A stretch of 64,000 bases of DNA from Dactylosporangium aurantiacum (GCF_000716715.1 NZ_JNYJ01000005.1:62001-126000); one strand, 5' to 3'; numbered from the stretch's first letter, positions 45,047 to 54,327 are shown. Notes: generated by a model from the letters alone, not told the origin. Translations and numbers: made by a program.

Positions 45047-45754
45047 GTGTTGGAGAAGGTGCGGAAGCTGCTCGCCAAGGCGGAGGACCCGGCGTGCACC
45101 CGTGAGGAGGCCGAGGCGCTCACCGCCAAGGCCGCGGAGCTCATCGGCAAGTACGGCATCGACCAGGCCCTGCTCGCGGCCACCGAGGGTGAGCGCCCGC
45201 AGGCCGTCGGCAACCGGCTGGTCGAGCTCCAGCCGCCGTATCTGCGCGAGAAGGCCCACCTCCTGCACGTCGTCGCCACGTCGCTGCGGTGCCGGTCGGT
45301 GCGGCTGCAGCACCGTACGCGCGACGGCCTGCGCATCTCCATGCACCTGTTCGGCTTCGAGTCCGACGTGGCCGGCGTCGAGCTGCTCTTCGCGTCGCTG
45401 CTCGTCCAGGCCGCCCGCGGGGTGCTCACCGAGCCCGTCCCGCCGGGCGAGCAGGTCGCCGCCTGGCGCCGGTCGTGGCTGATCGGCTTCAGCTCGGCGG
45501 TCGCCCACCGCTTCGCCGAGGCCGACCGCCGCAGCCGCGCCGCCACCCCCGACCAGCCCGGCATGGCCCTGGTCCTGGCCGACCGCGGCCGGGCCGTCGA
45601 CGTGGCGGTCGACGAGCAGTATCCGGACCTGCGCACCGCCCGCCCGCGACGCCTGACCGGCGGTGGCTTCGACGCGGGCAACGCGGCGGGGCAGCGCGCC
45701 GACCTCGGCAGCCCCCGGGTGCCGACGGCCGCCCGCCAGCCGTTACCCGGCTGA
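45047..45754 (+). CDS. DUF2786 domain protein
   Basis: A 235-aa protein. The N-terminal VRKLLAKAEDPACTREEAEA is the DUF2786 signature, followed by a conserved central domain (FGFESDVAGVELLFASLLVQ) of unknown role; such domains occur in phage and plasmid proteins too. The last 40 residues are disordered. GTG start 6 nt after TAGCCT (45035-45040), leaderless pattern. Confidence 0.85.
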   Translation: MLEKVRKLLAKAEDPACTREEAEALTAKAAELIGKYGIDQALLAATEGERPQAVGNRLVELQPPYLREKAHLLHVVATSLRCRSVRLQHRTRDGLRISMHLFGFESDVAGVELLFASLLVQAARGVLTEPVPPGEQVAAWRRSWLIGFSSAVAHRFAEADRRSRAATPDQPGMALVLADRGRAVDVAVDEQYPDLRTARPRRLTGGGFDAGNAAGQRADLGSPRVPTAARQPLPG

Positions 45755-46263
45755 CCCGCGGGCCGGCGCTGTCCGGCTGACCCGCCGGCCCGCCGCCGAA
45801 GCCGGGGGCGTGTCACGTGTCGGGCCGTCACGTGGTGTGCCGCTACACCCCGGGCGTCAAGCGCTGGGCGTCGCGTGCCTGGGTGTGGCGCGCCGGGCCG
45901 TCACCGCCGGGTGTCACGTGCCGGGCCGTCGCGCGCTGGGCCGTCGTGCGCTGGGCGGCCGTTGTCGGGCTGGGCCGTCTGCGCTGGGCAGCCGTCGTCA
46001 GGCCGGGCCGCCAGCGCCGGCTGGGAACGTGCCGGCCCGGCGTCACCCTGCCATGTGCAGGGCTGGGGATCCCGGGCGGCCGTTGTCAGGCTGGGCCGCC
46101 GGCGCCGGCTGGGAACGTGCCGGCCCGGTGTCACCCTGCCATGTGCAGGGCTGGGGATCCCGCGTGACCCTTGCGCGGACCCGCTGGCTCCTTGCGCAGA
46201 CCCGCCGGCCCTTGCGCGGACCCGCTGGCTCCTGTCGGTGTGCCCGGTCGGGGGCGGCGGGCG
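45755..46263. other. 509-nt non-coding repeat-rich gap
   Basis: Convergent gap between the DUF2786 and YihY genes. It contains two 84-nt copies (45991-46074 and 46079-46162, about 95% identical) that include CACCCTGCCATGTGCAGGGC-type dyads, preceded by degenerate CGGGCCGTC-rich units (45780-45980) and followed by three units of about 21 nt starting CCTTGCGC (46169-46231). No credible gene. Confidence 0.75.
45991..46162 (+). repeat. Two 84-nt direct repeats
   Basis: Copies at 45991-46074 and 46079-46162 are 88 nt apart and differ at only a few positions. Each carries CCTGCCATGTGCAGG, an imperfect hairpin, and ends GGGGATCCCG. Confidence 0.93.
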
Positions 46264-47295
46264 TCAGCGGGGGGAGTTGAGCTGCTCGTGGGCGAAGGCC
46301 TGGGGGTCGGTGTCCGGTTCGCGGTCGAGCTGTTCGTCGACGGGGACCCACTGGTCGGCGACGACCGGTTCGGGGACGCCGACGCGCAGGGCCTCCAGCT
46401 GGGCGCCGAAGGCGATGCCGAAGAACAGGGCGACGCCCGTCAGGTTGGCCCACAGCAGCAGGGCCATGATGCCGGTCAGGGCGCCGTACGTGGCACCGAA
46501 GGCGTCGCTGCTGCTGACGTACACGGCGAGCAGGGCGCTGATCAGCCACCACAGGAGGGTGGACAGGGCGGCGCCGAAGAGGAGCCAGGAGAAGGCCGGC
46601 TGGCGGCGGCGGGGGGCGTAGTGGAAGATCGCGCCGACCGCGGTGATGACCAGGGCGAGGCTGACGGGCCAGCGCAGGACCTGCCAGACGGTGTCGAAGA
46701 CGCCGCCCCACGGTGGGTAGTGGGCGCGGACCGAGCGGCCCAGGTCGCCGCCGGCGACGAGCATGAGGAAGCCGGTGAGGGCGGGCAGGCCGGCGCCGGC
46801 GGCGAGCAGGACGGCGCGGCCGTACTTGATGTGGGCGGGACGGTCGCGTTCGACGCCGTAGATGCGGTTGGCGCCGCGTTCGATCTGGGCCATCGCGGTG
46901 GTGAGGGCGAGGAGCCCGGTGAGCAGACCGGCGGTGAGGGCGAACTCGCCGATGTCCTCGGTGCGTTCGGTGTCGGCGAGCAGGTCGTGGACGAGCTGGT
47001 CACTGGCGCCGGGGGTGAGGGCGAGGACGGTGTCGGCGACCACCTCACCGCCCTCGGCGACACCGAGCTTGCTGACCAGACCGGTGAGGGCGATGAGGAA
47101 CGGCACGATCGCCAGGCACAGCTGCAGGCCGAGGGCGCGCGAGTGGCTGAAGCCGTCGCCGTACCGGAAGCGCAGGAAGGCGTCGCGCAGCAGGCACCAG
47201 CCGCCGTGCCGGCGCAGCGCGTGCCAGGCGTCGTCGGCGGAGAGGTCGTCGCGGGCCATGAGGCGCGTCTCGGGGACCTGCCGGGTGCTGCTCAC
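46264..47295 (-). CDS. YihY/BrkB family membrane protein
   Basis: A 343-aa inner-membrane protein with six predicted transmembrane helices, the UPF0761 family once called RNase BN. Family features are SRALGLQLCLAIVPFLIAL, ALTTAMAQIERGANRIYGVE, AIFHYAPRRRQPAFSWLLFG and LTGIMALLLWANLTGVALFF. The role is unknown. GTG start; its promoter region adjoins the divergent aspS leader. Confidence 0.9.
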   Translation of the reverse strand: MSSTRQVPETRLMARDDLSADDAWHALRRHGGWCLLRDAFLRFRYGDGFSHSRALGLQLCLAIVPFLIALTGLVSKLGVAEGGEVVADTVLALTPGASDQLVHDLLADTERTEDIGEFALTAGLLTGLLALTTAMAQIERGANRIYGVERDRPAHIKYGRAVLLAAGAGLPALTGFLMLVAGGDLGRSVRAHYPPWGGVFDTVWQVLRWPVSLALVITAVGAIFHYAPRRRQPAFSWLLFGAALSTLLWWLISALLAVYVSSSDAFGATYGALTGIMALLLWANLTGVALFFGIAFGAQLEALRVGVPEPVVADQWVPVDEQLDREPDTDPQAFAHEQLNSPR

Positions 47296-47346
47296 AGCGG
47301 TTGAATTCCCGTCGCGGCGAAACGGAAAACTTGCCTACCATCGAGG

Positions 47347-47510
47347 GGCACGGTGACGATGCGGACGTGCCGGCGCCTGACAAGCGCACGGCGGCGCGGC
47401 CGCGGAGCCGATGCGTCGAGGTCACGGCGGCGTGTCGTGGCGAAGGTGTGGTGGCACCGCGACCGGCCCCATCGCCCACACCTCCGGGGAGCGGAGTCCC
47501 TCAGGAGGTG
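47347..47510 (+). promoter_or_regulatory. Translational T-box riboswitch upstream of aspS
   Basis: GGTGGCACCGCG (47450-47461) is the conserved T-box sequence; the bulge TGGC would pair with a tRNA ending GCCA, that is discriminator G, as in tRNA-Asp. AGGTGTG (47444-47450) pairs with CACACCT (47477-47483) as antisequestrator; CACCTCC (47479-47485) alternatively pairs with GGAGGTG (47504-47510), which is the aspS Shine-Dalgarno. Upstream, GGCACG/CGTGCC (47347-47352, 47366-47371) forms a short stem whose 13-nt loop includes GAC, an Asp codon, as possible specifier. This fits the actinobacterial class with a short Stem I. Confidence 0.82.
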
Positions 47511-47512
47511 CC

Positions 47513-48751
47513 ATGCATCGCATTCTTTCCGACCAGCTGCCGCACCACGTCGGCGAGACCGTCACGGTCGCCGGCTGGGTCCATCGGCGGCGGATCCTTT
47601 CCAGCGTCGCGTTCGTGGTCGTGCGCGACCGCGCCGGGCTGCTGCAGGTGGTGTGCCGGGAGCCGGAGCCGCCGGGTGAGGAGCAGGTCGTCGAGGTCAC
47701 CGGGCGGGTGGTCGCCAACGCCGCCGCGCCCGGCGGGGCGGAGCTGGTCGACCCGGTGTTCACGCTGCTCGGGCCGGCCGAGCCGCCGCCGGTGGAGCTG
47801 TTCCGGCCCGAGCTCAAGGCGTCGCTGCCGGCACTGCTCGACCACGCGGCGGTGACGCTGCGGCACCCGGCGCGCCGGCAGGTGTTCGCGGCGTCGGCGG
47901 CCGCGGTCGGCGCGTTCCGGGCGGCGCTGGACCGGCAGGGGTTCACCGAGGTGTTCACCCCCAAGATCGTGGGCACGGCGACGGAGAGCGGCGCCAACGT
48001 GTTCCGGCTGGACTACTTCGGCGGTCCGGCGTATCTCGCGCAGTCGCCGCAGTTCTACAAGCAGACGATGGTCGGGGTGTTCGAGCGGGTGTACGAGGTC
48101 GGCCCCGTCTTCCGCGCCGAGCCGCACGACACGTCGCGGCACCTGGCGACCTACACGTCGCTGGACGCGGAGCTCGGCTTCGTGCGGGACCACCGCGACG
48201 TCATGGCCGTGCTCACCGAGGTGGTGCGGGCGATGGTGGCGGCGGTGCGGCCGTTCGGCTACCGGGTCGACCTGCCGGTGGACGTACCGGTGCTGCACTT
48301 CCGCGACGCGCTGCGGCTGGCCGGCGCGCCCGAGGACGAGCCCGACCTGGCCCCGGAGCACGAGCGCGCGCTGGGGGAGTGGGCGGCGCGGGAGCACGGC
48401 TCGGACTTCGTGTACGTCGAGGGGTACCCGATGCGCAAGCGCCCCTTCTACACGCACCCGCAGCCGGACGAGCCGCGCTGGTCGAACTCGTTCGACCTGC
48501 TGTTCCGGGGCGTGGAGCTGGTCACCGGCGGGCAGCGCCTGCACCGGTACGCCGACTACCTGGCCGCGCTCGCCGAGCGGGGCATGGACGCCGGGCCGCT
48601 GCGGACGTACCTGGAGGCGTTCCGGCACGGCATGCCCCCGCACGGCGGGTTCGCGATCGGGCTGGAGCGGTTCGTGGCCCGGGTGACCGGCGCGGCGAAC
48701 GTCCGCGAGACCACGCTCTTCCCGCGTGACCTGCACCGCCTGGCCCCGTAA
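47513..48751 (+). CDS. aspS: Aspartyl-tRNA synthetase, short archaeal/non-discriminating type
   Basis: A 412-aa class IIb synthetase. OB-fold anticodon domain (GETVTVAGWVHRRR), motif 2 VFRAEPHDTSRHLATYTSLD and motif 3 GFAIGLERFVARVTG followed by NVRETTLFPRDLHRLAP. It lacks the bacterial GAD insertion (bacterial AspRS is near 590 aa), so it is of the AspS2 type, often non-discriminating and able to charge tRNA-Asn. ATG after AGGAGG, which is part of a T-box sequestrator. It is likely a second AspRS; whether a full-length one exists lies outside the window. Confidence 0.93.
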   Translation: MHRILSDQLPHHVGETVTVAGWVHRRRILSSVAFVVVRDRAGLLQVVCREPEPPGEEQVVEVTGRVVANAAAPGGAELVDPVFTLLGPAEPPPVELFRPELKASLPALLDHAAVTLRHPARRQVFAASAAAVGAFRAALDRQGFTEVFTPKIVGTATESGANVFRLDYFGGPAYLAQSPQFYKQTMVGVFERVYEVGPVFRAEPHDTSRHLATYTSLDAELGFVRDHRDVMAVLTEVVRAMVAAVRPFGYRVDLPVDVPVLHFRDALRLAGAPEDEPDLAPEHERALGEWAAREHGSDFVYVEGYPMRKRPFYTHPQPDEPRWSNSFDLLFRGVELVTGGQRLHRYADYLAALAERGMDAGPLRTYLEAFRHGMPPHGGFAIGLERFVARVTGAANVRETTLFPRDLHRLAP

Positions 48752-48756
48752 ATCGA

Positions 48757-48785
48757 TTGCAGCCGTACAAATGATGATCTATAAT
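48757..48785 (+). promoter_or_regulatory. Consensus promoter before short ORFs upstream of dxr
   Basis: TTGCAG (48757-48762), a 17-nt spacer, and a perfect TATAAT (48780-48785) within an unusually A/T-rich patch for this genome. Confidence 0.7.
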
Positions 48786-48791
48786 TGGAAC

Positions 48792-48833
48792 ATGCGTACT
48801 AACGGGGATGGCATCTGGGATTCACCGCGATGA
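48792..48833 (+). CDS. Candidate leaderless 13-codon ORF
   Basis: ATG begins 6 nt after the TATAAT -10, exactly at the predicted transcription start, and encodes [13 protein letters not shown]. The stop overlaps the ATG of a second short ORF as ATGA. Coding status is unproven; it could be a leader peptide. Confidence 0.4.
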   Translation: MRTNGDGIWDSPR

Positions 48834-48919
48834 CGGTCGGTCGCGGGGGTGCACCACTGTGTGCCCCCGCGGCATCGGCCACGCCCCTCGCGTGCGCGCC
48901 TGAGACAATGGACGGGTGA
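48830..48919 (+). CDS. Candidate 29-codon ORF coupled to dxr
   Basis: Starts in an ATGA overlap with the 13-codon ORF and ends in a GTGA overlap with dxr (stop 48917-48919, dxr GTG 48916). It begins [13 protein letters not shown] and has no recognisable domain. It spans a strong hairpin. It may be a translational coupling relay or chance. Confidence 0.3.
   Translation: MTVGRGGAPLCAPAASATPLACAPETMDG
48842..48871 (+). terminator. Strong hairpin between the short ORF and dxr
   Basis: CGCGGGGGTGCAC (48842-48854) pairs over 13 bp with GTGTGCCCCCGCG (48859-48871), including two G-U pairs, with loop CACT. No U-tract. It could terminate an approximately 80-nt transcript or attenuate dxr. Confidence 0.6.
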
Positions 48920-50118
48920 CCCTCCGCGAGATCGTCCTGCTCGGCTCGACAGGGTCGATCGGCACGCAAGCGATCGACATCGTCCGGCGCAACCCTGACA
49001 AGTTCCGCGTGGTCGCCATCGGCGCCGGCGGCGGCAACGTGCGTCTCCTCGCCGAGCAGGCGCTGGAGCTCGGCGTCGACGCGGTCGGGGTGGCCAAGGC
49101 CACCGCCGCCCAGGACCTGCAGCTCGCCTTCTACAGCGAGGCCGCCCGCCGGGGCTGGGCCACCGGCGACTTCCGGCTGCCGAAGATCCTCGCCGGCCCC
49201 GACGCGATGACCGAGCTGGCGCAGTGGCCGTGTGACACGGTCCTCAACGGGGTCGTCGGTTCGCTCGGCCTGGCGCCGACCCTCGCCGCGCTGCGCGCCG
49301 GCCGCATCCTCGCCCTGGCCAACAAGGAGTCCCTGGTCGCCGGCGGTCCGCTGGTGCGGGCCGTCGCGAAGCCGGGCCAGATCGTCCCCGTCGACTCGGA
49401 GCACTCGGCGCTGGCGCAGGGGCTGCGCGGCGGGACGGCCCGGGAGGTCAGGCGCCTGGTGCTGACCGCGTCCGGCGGCGCGTTCCGCGGGCGGACCCGC
49501 GAGCAGCTCGTCGGGGTCACCCCGCAGGAGGCCCTCGCCCACCCGACCTGGGACATGGGGCCGGTCGTGACGATCAACAGCGCCACGCTGGTCAACAAGG
49601 GCCTCGAGGTGATCGAGACGCACGAGCTGTTCGGGGTGGCGTATCGCGACATCCACGTCATGGTGCACCCGCAGTCGGTGATCCACTCGTTGGTCGAGTT
49701 CCACGACGGCTCGACCCTCGCGCAGTGCAGCCCGCCCGACATGCGCCTGCCGATCGCGCTCGCCCTCGGCTGGCCCGACCGGGTCGCGGACGCCGCGCCC
49801 GGCGTGGACTGGACCACCGCGCACACGTGGGAGCTGCGCCCGCTCGACGAGGAGGCGTTCCCCGCGGTGGCCCTCGCGAAGGCGGCGGGTGAGGCCGGCC
49901 GGTGCCGCCCGGCGATCTACAACGCGGCGAACGAGGAGTGTGTCGCCGCGTTCACAGCGGGTGACCTTCCTTTCCTCGGCATCGTCGAGACGCTCGAGCA
50001 GGCGCTGACGGACGCACCGGACTTTGCCGAACCAGGTACCGTCGATGACGTGCTCGCCGCCGAATCCTGGGCGCGGGCCTATGCGCGCGAGCGGATCGCG
50101 GGCGGGAAAGGGGCCTGA
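48916..50118 (+). CDS. dxr: 1-deoxy-D-xylulose 5-phosphate reductoisomerase
   Basis: A 400-aa enzyme of the MEP isoprenoid pathway that makes MEP from DXP using NADPH. NADPH motif [30 protein letters not shown], metal and substrate region [21 protein letters not shown] and [17 protein letters not shown] start 6 nt after GACAAT, a second leaderless-type promoter in addition to the upstream one. The stop touches rseP (TGATG); ispG follows. Confidence 0.97.
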   Translation: MTLREIVLLGSTGSIGTQAIDIVRRNPDKFRVVAIGAGGGNVRLLAEQALELGVDAVGVAKATAAQDLQLAFYSEAARRGWATGDFRLPKILAGPDAMTELAQWPCDTVLNGVVGSLGLAPTLAALRAGRILALANKESLVAGGPLVRAVAKPGQIVPVDSEHSALAQGLRGGTAREVRRLVLTASGGAFRGRTREQLVGVTPQEALAHPTWDMGPVVTINSATLVNKGLEVIETHELFGVAYRDIHVMVHPQSVIHSLVEFHDGSTLAQCSPPDMRLPIALALGWPDRVADAAPGVDWTTAHTWELRPLDEEAFPAVALAKAAGEAGRCRPAIYNAANEECVAAFTAGDLPFLGIVETLEQALTDAPDFAEPGTVDDVLAAESWARAYARERIAGGKGA

Positions 50119-51416
50119 TGGCGTTCACGGTGGGGATCGTCCTGTTCGCAGTGGGGATCCTGTTCGCGGTGTGCCTGCACGAGGCGGGGCACATGCTGAC
50201 CGCCAAATGGTTCGGCATGCGGGTGACCAAGTACTTCGCCGGGTTCGGGCCGACGATCTGGTCGTTCAAGCGCGGCGAGACCGAGTACGGCATCAAGGCC
50301 CTGCCGTTCGGCGGTTTCGTGAAGATCGTGGGGATGACGCCCCAGGAGGACGAGATCGACCCGACCACCGGCAAGTCCGGTGCGGACGACCCGCGGGCGA
50401 TGTGGCGCTTCCCGGTGTGGAAGCGGACGATCGTGATGAGCGCGGGGTCGATCACCCACTTCGCGATCACGCTGATCACGCTGTGGGTGCTGTTCTCGTT
50501 CGTGGGCATCCCCGACCCCGAGACCAAGAACGACGAGCTGCCGGTCCGCGTCGGCCCGGTCGCGCAGTGCATCGCCACCACGTGGCAGTACGACGCCACC
50601 ACCAAGGCGGCGAAGGCCTGCGACCCGGCGACCGACCCGAAGAGCCCGGCGGCGCAGCTCGGCCTGAAGTCCGGCGACATGATCACGTCCATCGCCGGCG
50701 TCGCCACGCCCAACTCGGGCACGCTGCGCGAGCAGCTCAAGAAGGTCACCAACCAGACGGTCCCGGTGACCTGGACGCGCGACGGCAAGGAGCTCAGCGG
50801 CACCGCCTTCATCCCCGAGGCGCAGCGGACCAAGCCCGGCGTCGTCAAGACCGCCGACAAGATCACCGCTGAGGACCTCGAGCAGGGCGGCCTGCTGGGC
50901 ATCAGCATCGCCCCGCGGACCTCCGACATCCCGCACGTCTCCTACGGCCCGGTCGAGGGCGTCGACAAGACGTTCACGATCACCTGGTCGCTGGTCGAGC
51001 GCACGTTCGCCTCGTTCAAGGACATCCCGGAGAAGGTGCCCAACCTCTTCAAGGCGATCTTCGGCGAGCAGCGCGACCCCGAGACCCCGGTGAGCGTCGT
51101 CGGCGCCAGCCGCATCGGTGGTGAGCTGTTCGAGCTCGGCGACTGGGCCTCGCTGCTGCTGCTGTTCGCGAGCCTCAACCTGTTCTTCGGCATCTTCAAC
51201 CTGTTCCCGCTGCTGCCGATGGACGGCGGCCACATCGCGATCGCCTGGTTCGAGCGCGTGCGGTCGTGGTTCGCGGCCAAGCTGGGCAAACCCGACCCAG
51301 GTCGGGTCGACTACTACAAGCTGGCGCCCATCACGCTCGGCGTGATAGGCATCCTCGGCGTCTTCGTCCTGCTGACGGTGACCGCCGACTTCGTGAACCC
51401 CATCACCCTGAAGTGA
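50118..51416 (+). CDS. Site-2 protease, M50 family (RseP/Rip1-like)
   Basis: A 432-aa intramembrane zinc metalloprotease. N-terminal helix with the HEAGH catalytic motif ([16 protein letters not shown]), central PDZ domain (about residues 160-245, [19 protein letters not shown]) and the C-terminal zinc ligand motif [14 protein letters not shown]. Mycobacterial Rip1 cleaves anti-sigma factors and occupies the same dxr-rip1-ispG position. Confidence 0.96.
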   Translation: MAFTVGIVLFAVGILFAVCLHEAGHMLTAKWFGMRVTKYFAGFGPTIWSFKRGETEYGIKALPFGGFVKIVGMTPQEDEIDPTTGKSGADDPRAMWRFPVWKRTIVMSAGSITHFAITLITLWVLFSFVGIPDPETKNDELPVRVGPVAQCIATTWQYDATTKAAKACDPATDPKSPAAQLGLKSGDMITSIAGVATPNSGTLREQLKKVTNQTVPVTWTRDGKELSGTAFIPEAQRTKPGVVKTADKITAEDLEQGGLLGISIAPRTSDIPHVSYGPVEGVDKTFTITWSLVERTFASFKDIPEKVPNLFKAIFGEQRDPETPVSVVGASRIGGELFELGDWASLLLLFASLNLFFGIFNLFPLLPMDGGHIAIAWFERVRSWFAAKLGKPDPGRVDYYKLAPITLGVIGILGVFVLLTVTADFVNPITLK

Positions 51417-51439
51417 ACCGGAAACAGGTGGCGCACTCC

Positions 51440-52606
51440 ATGACCGCTGTCAGCCTCGGCCTGCCTACCGTCCCCCCGCCGGCGCTCGCGCCGCGCCGGA
51501 AGTCACGCCAGATCATGGTCGGCCCGGTGCCGGTCGGCGGCGGCGCGCCGGTGTCCGTGCAGTCGATGACGACCACCCTCACCGCGGACGTCAACAGCAC
51601 GCTCCAGCAGATCGCCGAGCTCACCGCCTCGGGCTGCCAGATCGTGCGGGTCGCGGTGCCCAGCCAGGACGACGTCGAGGCGCTGCCGGCGATCGCGAAG
51701 AAGTCGCAGATCCCGGTCATCGCCGACATCCACTTCCAGCCGAAGTACGTCTTCGCGGCGATCGACGCCGGCTGCGCGGCGGTGCGGGTCAACCCCGGCA
51801 ACATCCGCCAGTTCGACGACAAGGTCAAGGAGATCGCGAAGGCGGCGTCCGCGGCCGGCATCCCGATCCGCATCGGCGTCAACGCCGGCTCCCTGGACAA
51901 GCGCCTGCTGGAGAAGCACGGCAAGGCGACCGCCGAGGCGCTGGTCGAGTCGGCGCTGTGGGAGTGCTCCCTGTTCGAGGAGCACGACTTCCGCGACATC
52001 AAGATCTCGGTGAAGCACAACGACCCGGTGGTCATGATCCGGGCGTACCGGCAGCTGGCCGAGCAGTGCGACTACCCGCTGCACCTGGGTGTGACCGAGG
52101 CCGGCCCCGCGTTCCAGGGCACGATCAAGTCCTCCGTGGCGTTCGGCGCGCTGCTCGCCGAGGGCATCGGCGACACGATCCGGGTCTCGCTGTCCGCGCC
52201 GCCGGTCGAGGAGATCAAGGTCGGCAACGCCATCCTCGAGGCCCTCGGGCTGCGCGAGCGCGGGCTGGAGATCGTCTCGTGCCCGTCGTGCGGCCGGGCG
52301 CAGGTTGACGTGTACACCCTCGCCGAGCAGGTCACCGCCGCGCTCGACGGGTTCCCGGCGCCGCTGCGGGTCGCGGTCATGGGCTGCGTCGTCAACGGCC
52401 CCGGTGAGGCCCGCGAGGCGGACCTCGGCGTCGCGTCCGGCAACGGCAAGGGCCAGATCTTCGTCAAGGGCCAGGTCATCAAGACGGTGCCCGAGTCGCA
52501 GATCGTGGAGACCCTGGTCGAGGAGGCCCTGCGCCTCGCCGAGGAGATGGGCGTCGACCTGCCGGAGGAGCTGCGCGGCCTCGGCCCGTCCGTGACGGTG
52601 CACTGA
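51440..52606 (+). CDS. ispG: 4-hydroxy-3-methylbut-2-enyl diphosphate synthase IspG
   Basis: A 388-aa 4Fe-4S enzyme that converts MEcPP to HMBPP. TIM-barrel part with [17 protein letters not shown] and ADIHFQPKY; cluster cysteines in [12 protein letters not shown] and [12 protein letters not shown]. The ATG at 51440 has AGGTGG 8 nt upstream. Third gene of the dxr-rseP-ispG operon, followed by a hairpin. Confidence 0.97.
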   Translation: MTAVSLGLPTVPPPALAPRRKSRQIMVGPVPVGGGAPVSVQSMTTTLTADVNSTLQQIAELTASGCQIVRVAVPSQDDVEALPAIAKKSQIPVIADIHFQPKYVFAAIDAGCAAVRVNPGNIRQFDDKVKEIAKAASAAGIPIRIGVNAGSLDKRLLEKHGKATAEALVESALWECSLFEEHDFRDIKISVKHNDPVVMIRAYRQLAEQCDYPLHLGVTEAGPAFQGTIKSSVAFGALLAEGIGDTIRVSLSAPPVEEIKVGNAILEALGLRERGLEIVSCPSCGRAQVDVYTLAEQVTAALDGFPAPLRVAVMGCVVNGPGEAREADLGVASGNGKGQIFVKGQVIKTVPESQIVETLVEEALRLAEEMGVDLPEELRGLGPSVTVH

Positions 52607-52666
52607 AGCCCGCCACCGCGGCCGCACCGGCATCCGCCGCCGACGCCGCACCGCAACCCGCCGGCC

Positions 52667-52689
52667 GGGTGCCGGCGGGCGGCGGCCGT
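52667..52689 (+). terminator. Terminator hairpin after ispG
   Basis: CCCGCCGGC (52667-52675) and GCCGGCGGG (52681-52689) form a perfect 9-bp stem with loop CGGGT, 60 nt after the stop. No U-tract. Confidence 0.55.
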
Positions 52690-52796
52690 GGTGTGCCCGC
52701 CCGGGGAGCGGCAACGGGGACCCCTGAAGCGGACACGGGCACGACTGCGCCGGGTATGTGCGGCCGTCTCCGGCCGGACATGGCAGGCTTGTACGC

Positions 52797-53636
52797 ATGC
52801 TGACGGCGGCGGCGAGGCTTCTCGGCGACGCCGAACGCGGTTCGGTCGAGCGCCTGCTCGACGGTGACCCGTTCGGCGGCGCCCAGGTGGCCGAGCGGAT
52901 CTCGATGGCCGGGCTGGCCTGGTGGCGTCAGGACGCCCGGATCTTCGGGTACGGTTCGCGCCGTCACCTGGAGTCGCTGTGCTGGCTCGGCGCCAACCTC
53001 ATCCCCGTCAACGCCTCACCCGCGGCCGTCTCGGCGTTCGCCGACATGGTCGCCGGCGAGCCCCGCGGCTGCTCGTCGATCGTCGGTTCCGCCGACGCGG
53101 TGCTCGGGCTGTGGAGCAGGCTGGCGTCGTCGTGGGGGCCTTCGCGGGACGTACGGCCGAACCAGCCACTGATGGCGACGTCCTCGCCGGCGCCCGTGCC
53201 CGCCGACCCCGGGGTGCGGCTCGTGCGGCCCGACGAGATCGACCTGCTGTTCCCGGCGGCCGTGGCCATGTACACCGAGGAGGTCGGCGTCTCACCGACC
53301 GCCGACGGCGGCGAGCGCTCCTACCGCGAGCGGGTCGGCGAGCTGGTCCGGGCCCGCCGGGCGTACGCCCGCGTGATCAACGGGCAGGTCGTCTTCAAGG
53401 CGGAGCTGGCCGTGATCACCAAGCACACCGCCCAGATCCAGGGCGTGTGGACGGCGCCGGAGTGGCGCGGCCGGGGGTTGGCCAGGGGCGGGATCGCCGC
53501 GATCGTGCGCGACGCGCTGCGGCGGGTGGCGCCATCGGTCAGCCTGTATGTCAACGACTACAACACCCCAGCTCGCGCCGTGTACGAGCGCTGCGGGTTC
53601 CAGCAGGTGGGCACCTTCGCCACGGTGCTGTTCTAA
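52797..53636 (+). CDS. GNAT acetyltransferase with DUF4081 N-terminus
   Basis: A 279-aa protein: an N-terminal domain of about 130 residues (AWWRQDARIFGYGSRRHLES) like DUF4081, then a GNAT domain with the acetyl-CoA motif QGVWTAPEWRGRGLARGGIA and YNTPARAVYERCGFQQVGTF. The same architecture follows ispG in mycobacteria (Rv2867c region). Substrate unknown. ATG 7 nt after CAGGCT, leaderless pattern. Confidence 0.9.
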   Translation: MLTAAARLLGDAERGSVERLLDGDPFGGAQVAERISMAGLAWWRQDARIFGYGSRRHLESLCWLGANLIPVNASPAAVSAFADMVAGEPRGCSSIVGSADAVLGLWSRLASSWGPSRDVRPNQPLMATSSPAPVPADPGVRLVRPDEIDLLFPAAVAMYTEEVGVSPTADGGERSYRERVGELVRARRAYARVINGQVVFKAELAVITKHTAQIQGVWTAPEWRGRGLARGGIAAIVRDALRRVAPSVSLYVNDYNTPARAVYERCGFQQVGTFATVLF

Positions 53637-53714
53637 ACCGGGATTTCCCGACAAAACGCCCCCCGCGTGCAGGATGATCAAGAGGCCACCCGGCTGAACA
53701 AAGGGAAGCTTCGC

Positions 53715-54239
53715 ATGGGCCAGATCATCCGGCAGATATCGCCCAACACCACGCGCTACTACTGGTACCCGGGGGACAAGAAGGAGTGGCTCCGCGCCCT
53801 CGTCGCCTGCGGCGCCGGGGCCGCGGTGTTCGGGCTGACGTTCCTGCTGACCAGGAGCACCGTCGCCGCGACGGTGCTCGGCCTGTCCACCGCCGCCGGG
53901 TGCGCCTGCTTCAACCTCGGCCGCCGGGACACCCGCGCGCTCGACGCGCTCGACACCGCCACGATCACCCGCCGCGCCACCGTCGCCGCCTCCGGCCGGG
54001 CCACCTGGCGGGGGCTGGTCGAGGGGGCGGTGGTCGCGTTCGCGGTGCTCGCCGTCGCCCAGCTGCCGACCCGCGGCTTCATGGTGGACTGGCTGCTACC
54101 GCTCGTGCCGGCCCTCGCCGCCGGCATCGCCAGGCAGGGCGGGCTGCTCAGCGCCCGGCTGACCCACGAGTCGGCGAAGGCGTCCACGCTGCGGCCGGTG
54201 CTCAACCGCAACGCCCTCGCCGAGGGCGCCCGCCACTGA
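53715..54239 (+). CDS. Uncharacterised membrane protein
   Basis: A 174-aa protein with hydrophobic segments at about residues 27-47, 50-68, 100-118 and 124-142 and a charged N-terminus (MGQIIRQISPNTTRYYWYPG). No family recognised. The ATG has AAAGGGAAG upstream. Its last 25 nt are repeated 51 nt downstream (54266-54290). Confidence 0.72.
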   Translation: MGQIIRQISPNTTRYYWYPGDKKEWLRALVACGAGAAVFGLTFLLTRSTVAATVLGLSTAAGCACFNLGRRDTRALDALDTATITRRATVAASGRATWRGLVEGAVVAFAVLAVAQLPTRGFMVDWLLPLVPALAAGIARQGGLLSARLTHESAKASTLRPVLNRNALAEGARH

Positions 54240-54327
54240 CGCGCGACGGTGCCCGACCGCGCCGTCCTCGCCGAGGGCGCCCGCGACTGAACGCGCGGCG
54301 GCGCCCTCGCCGTGGGCGGGCACGGCG

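Noticed and set aside
45663..46621. Open frames in the 45.8-46.3 kb gap
   Set aside because: They overlap each other in several frames, translate the duplicated units, and run into the antisense of the YihY gene.
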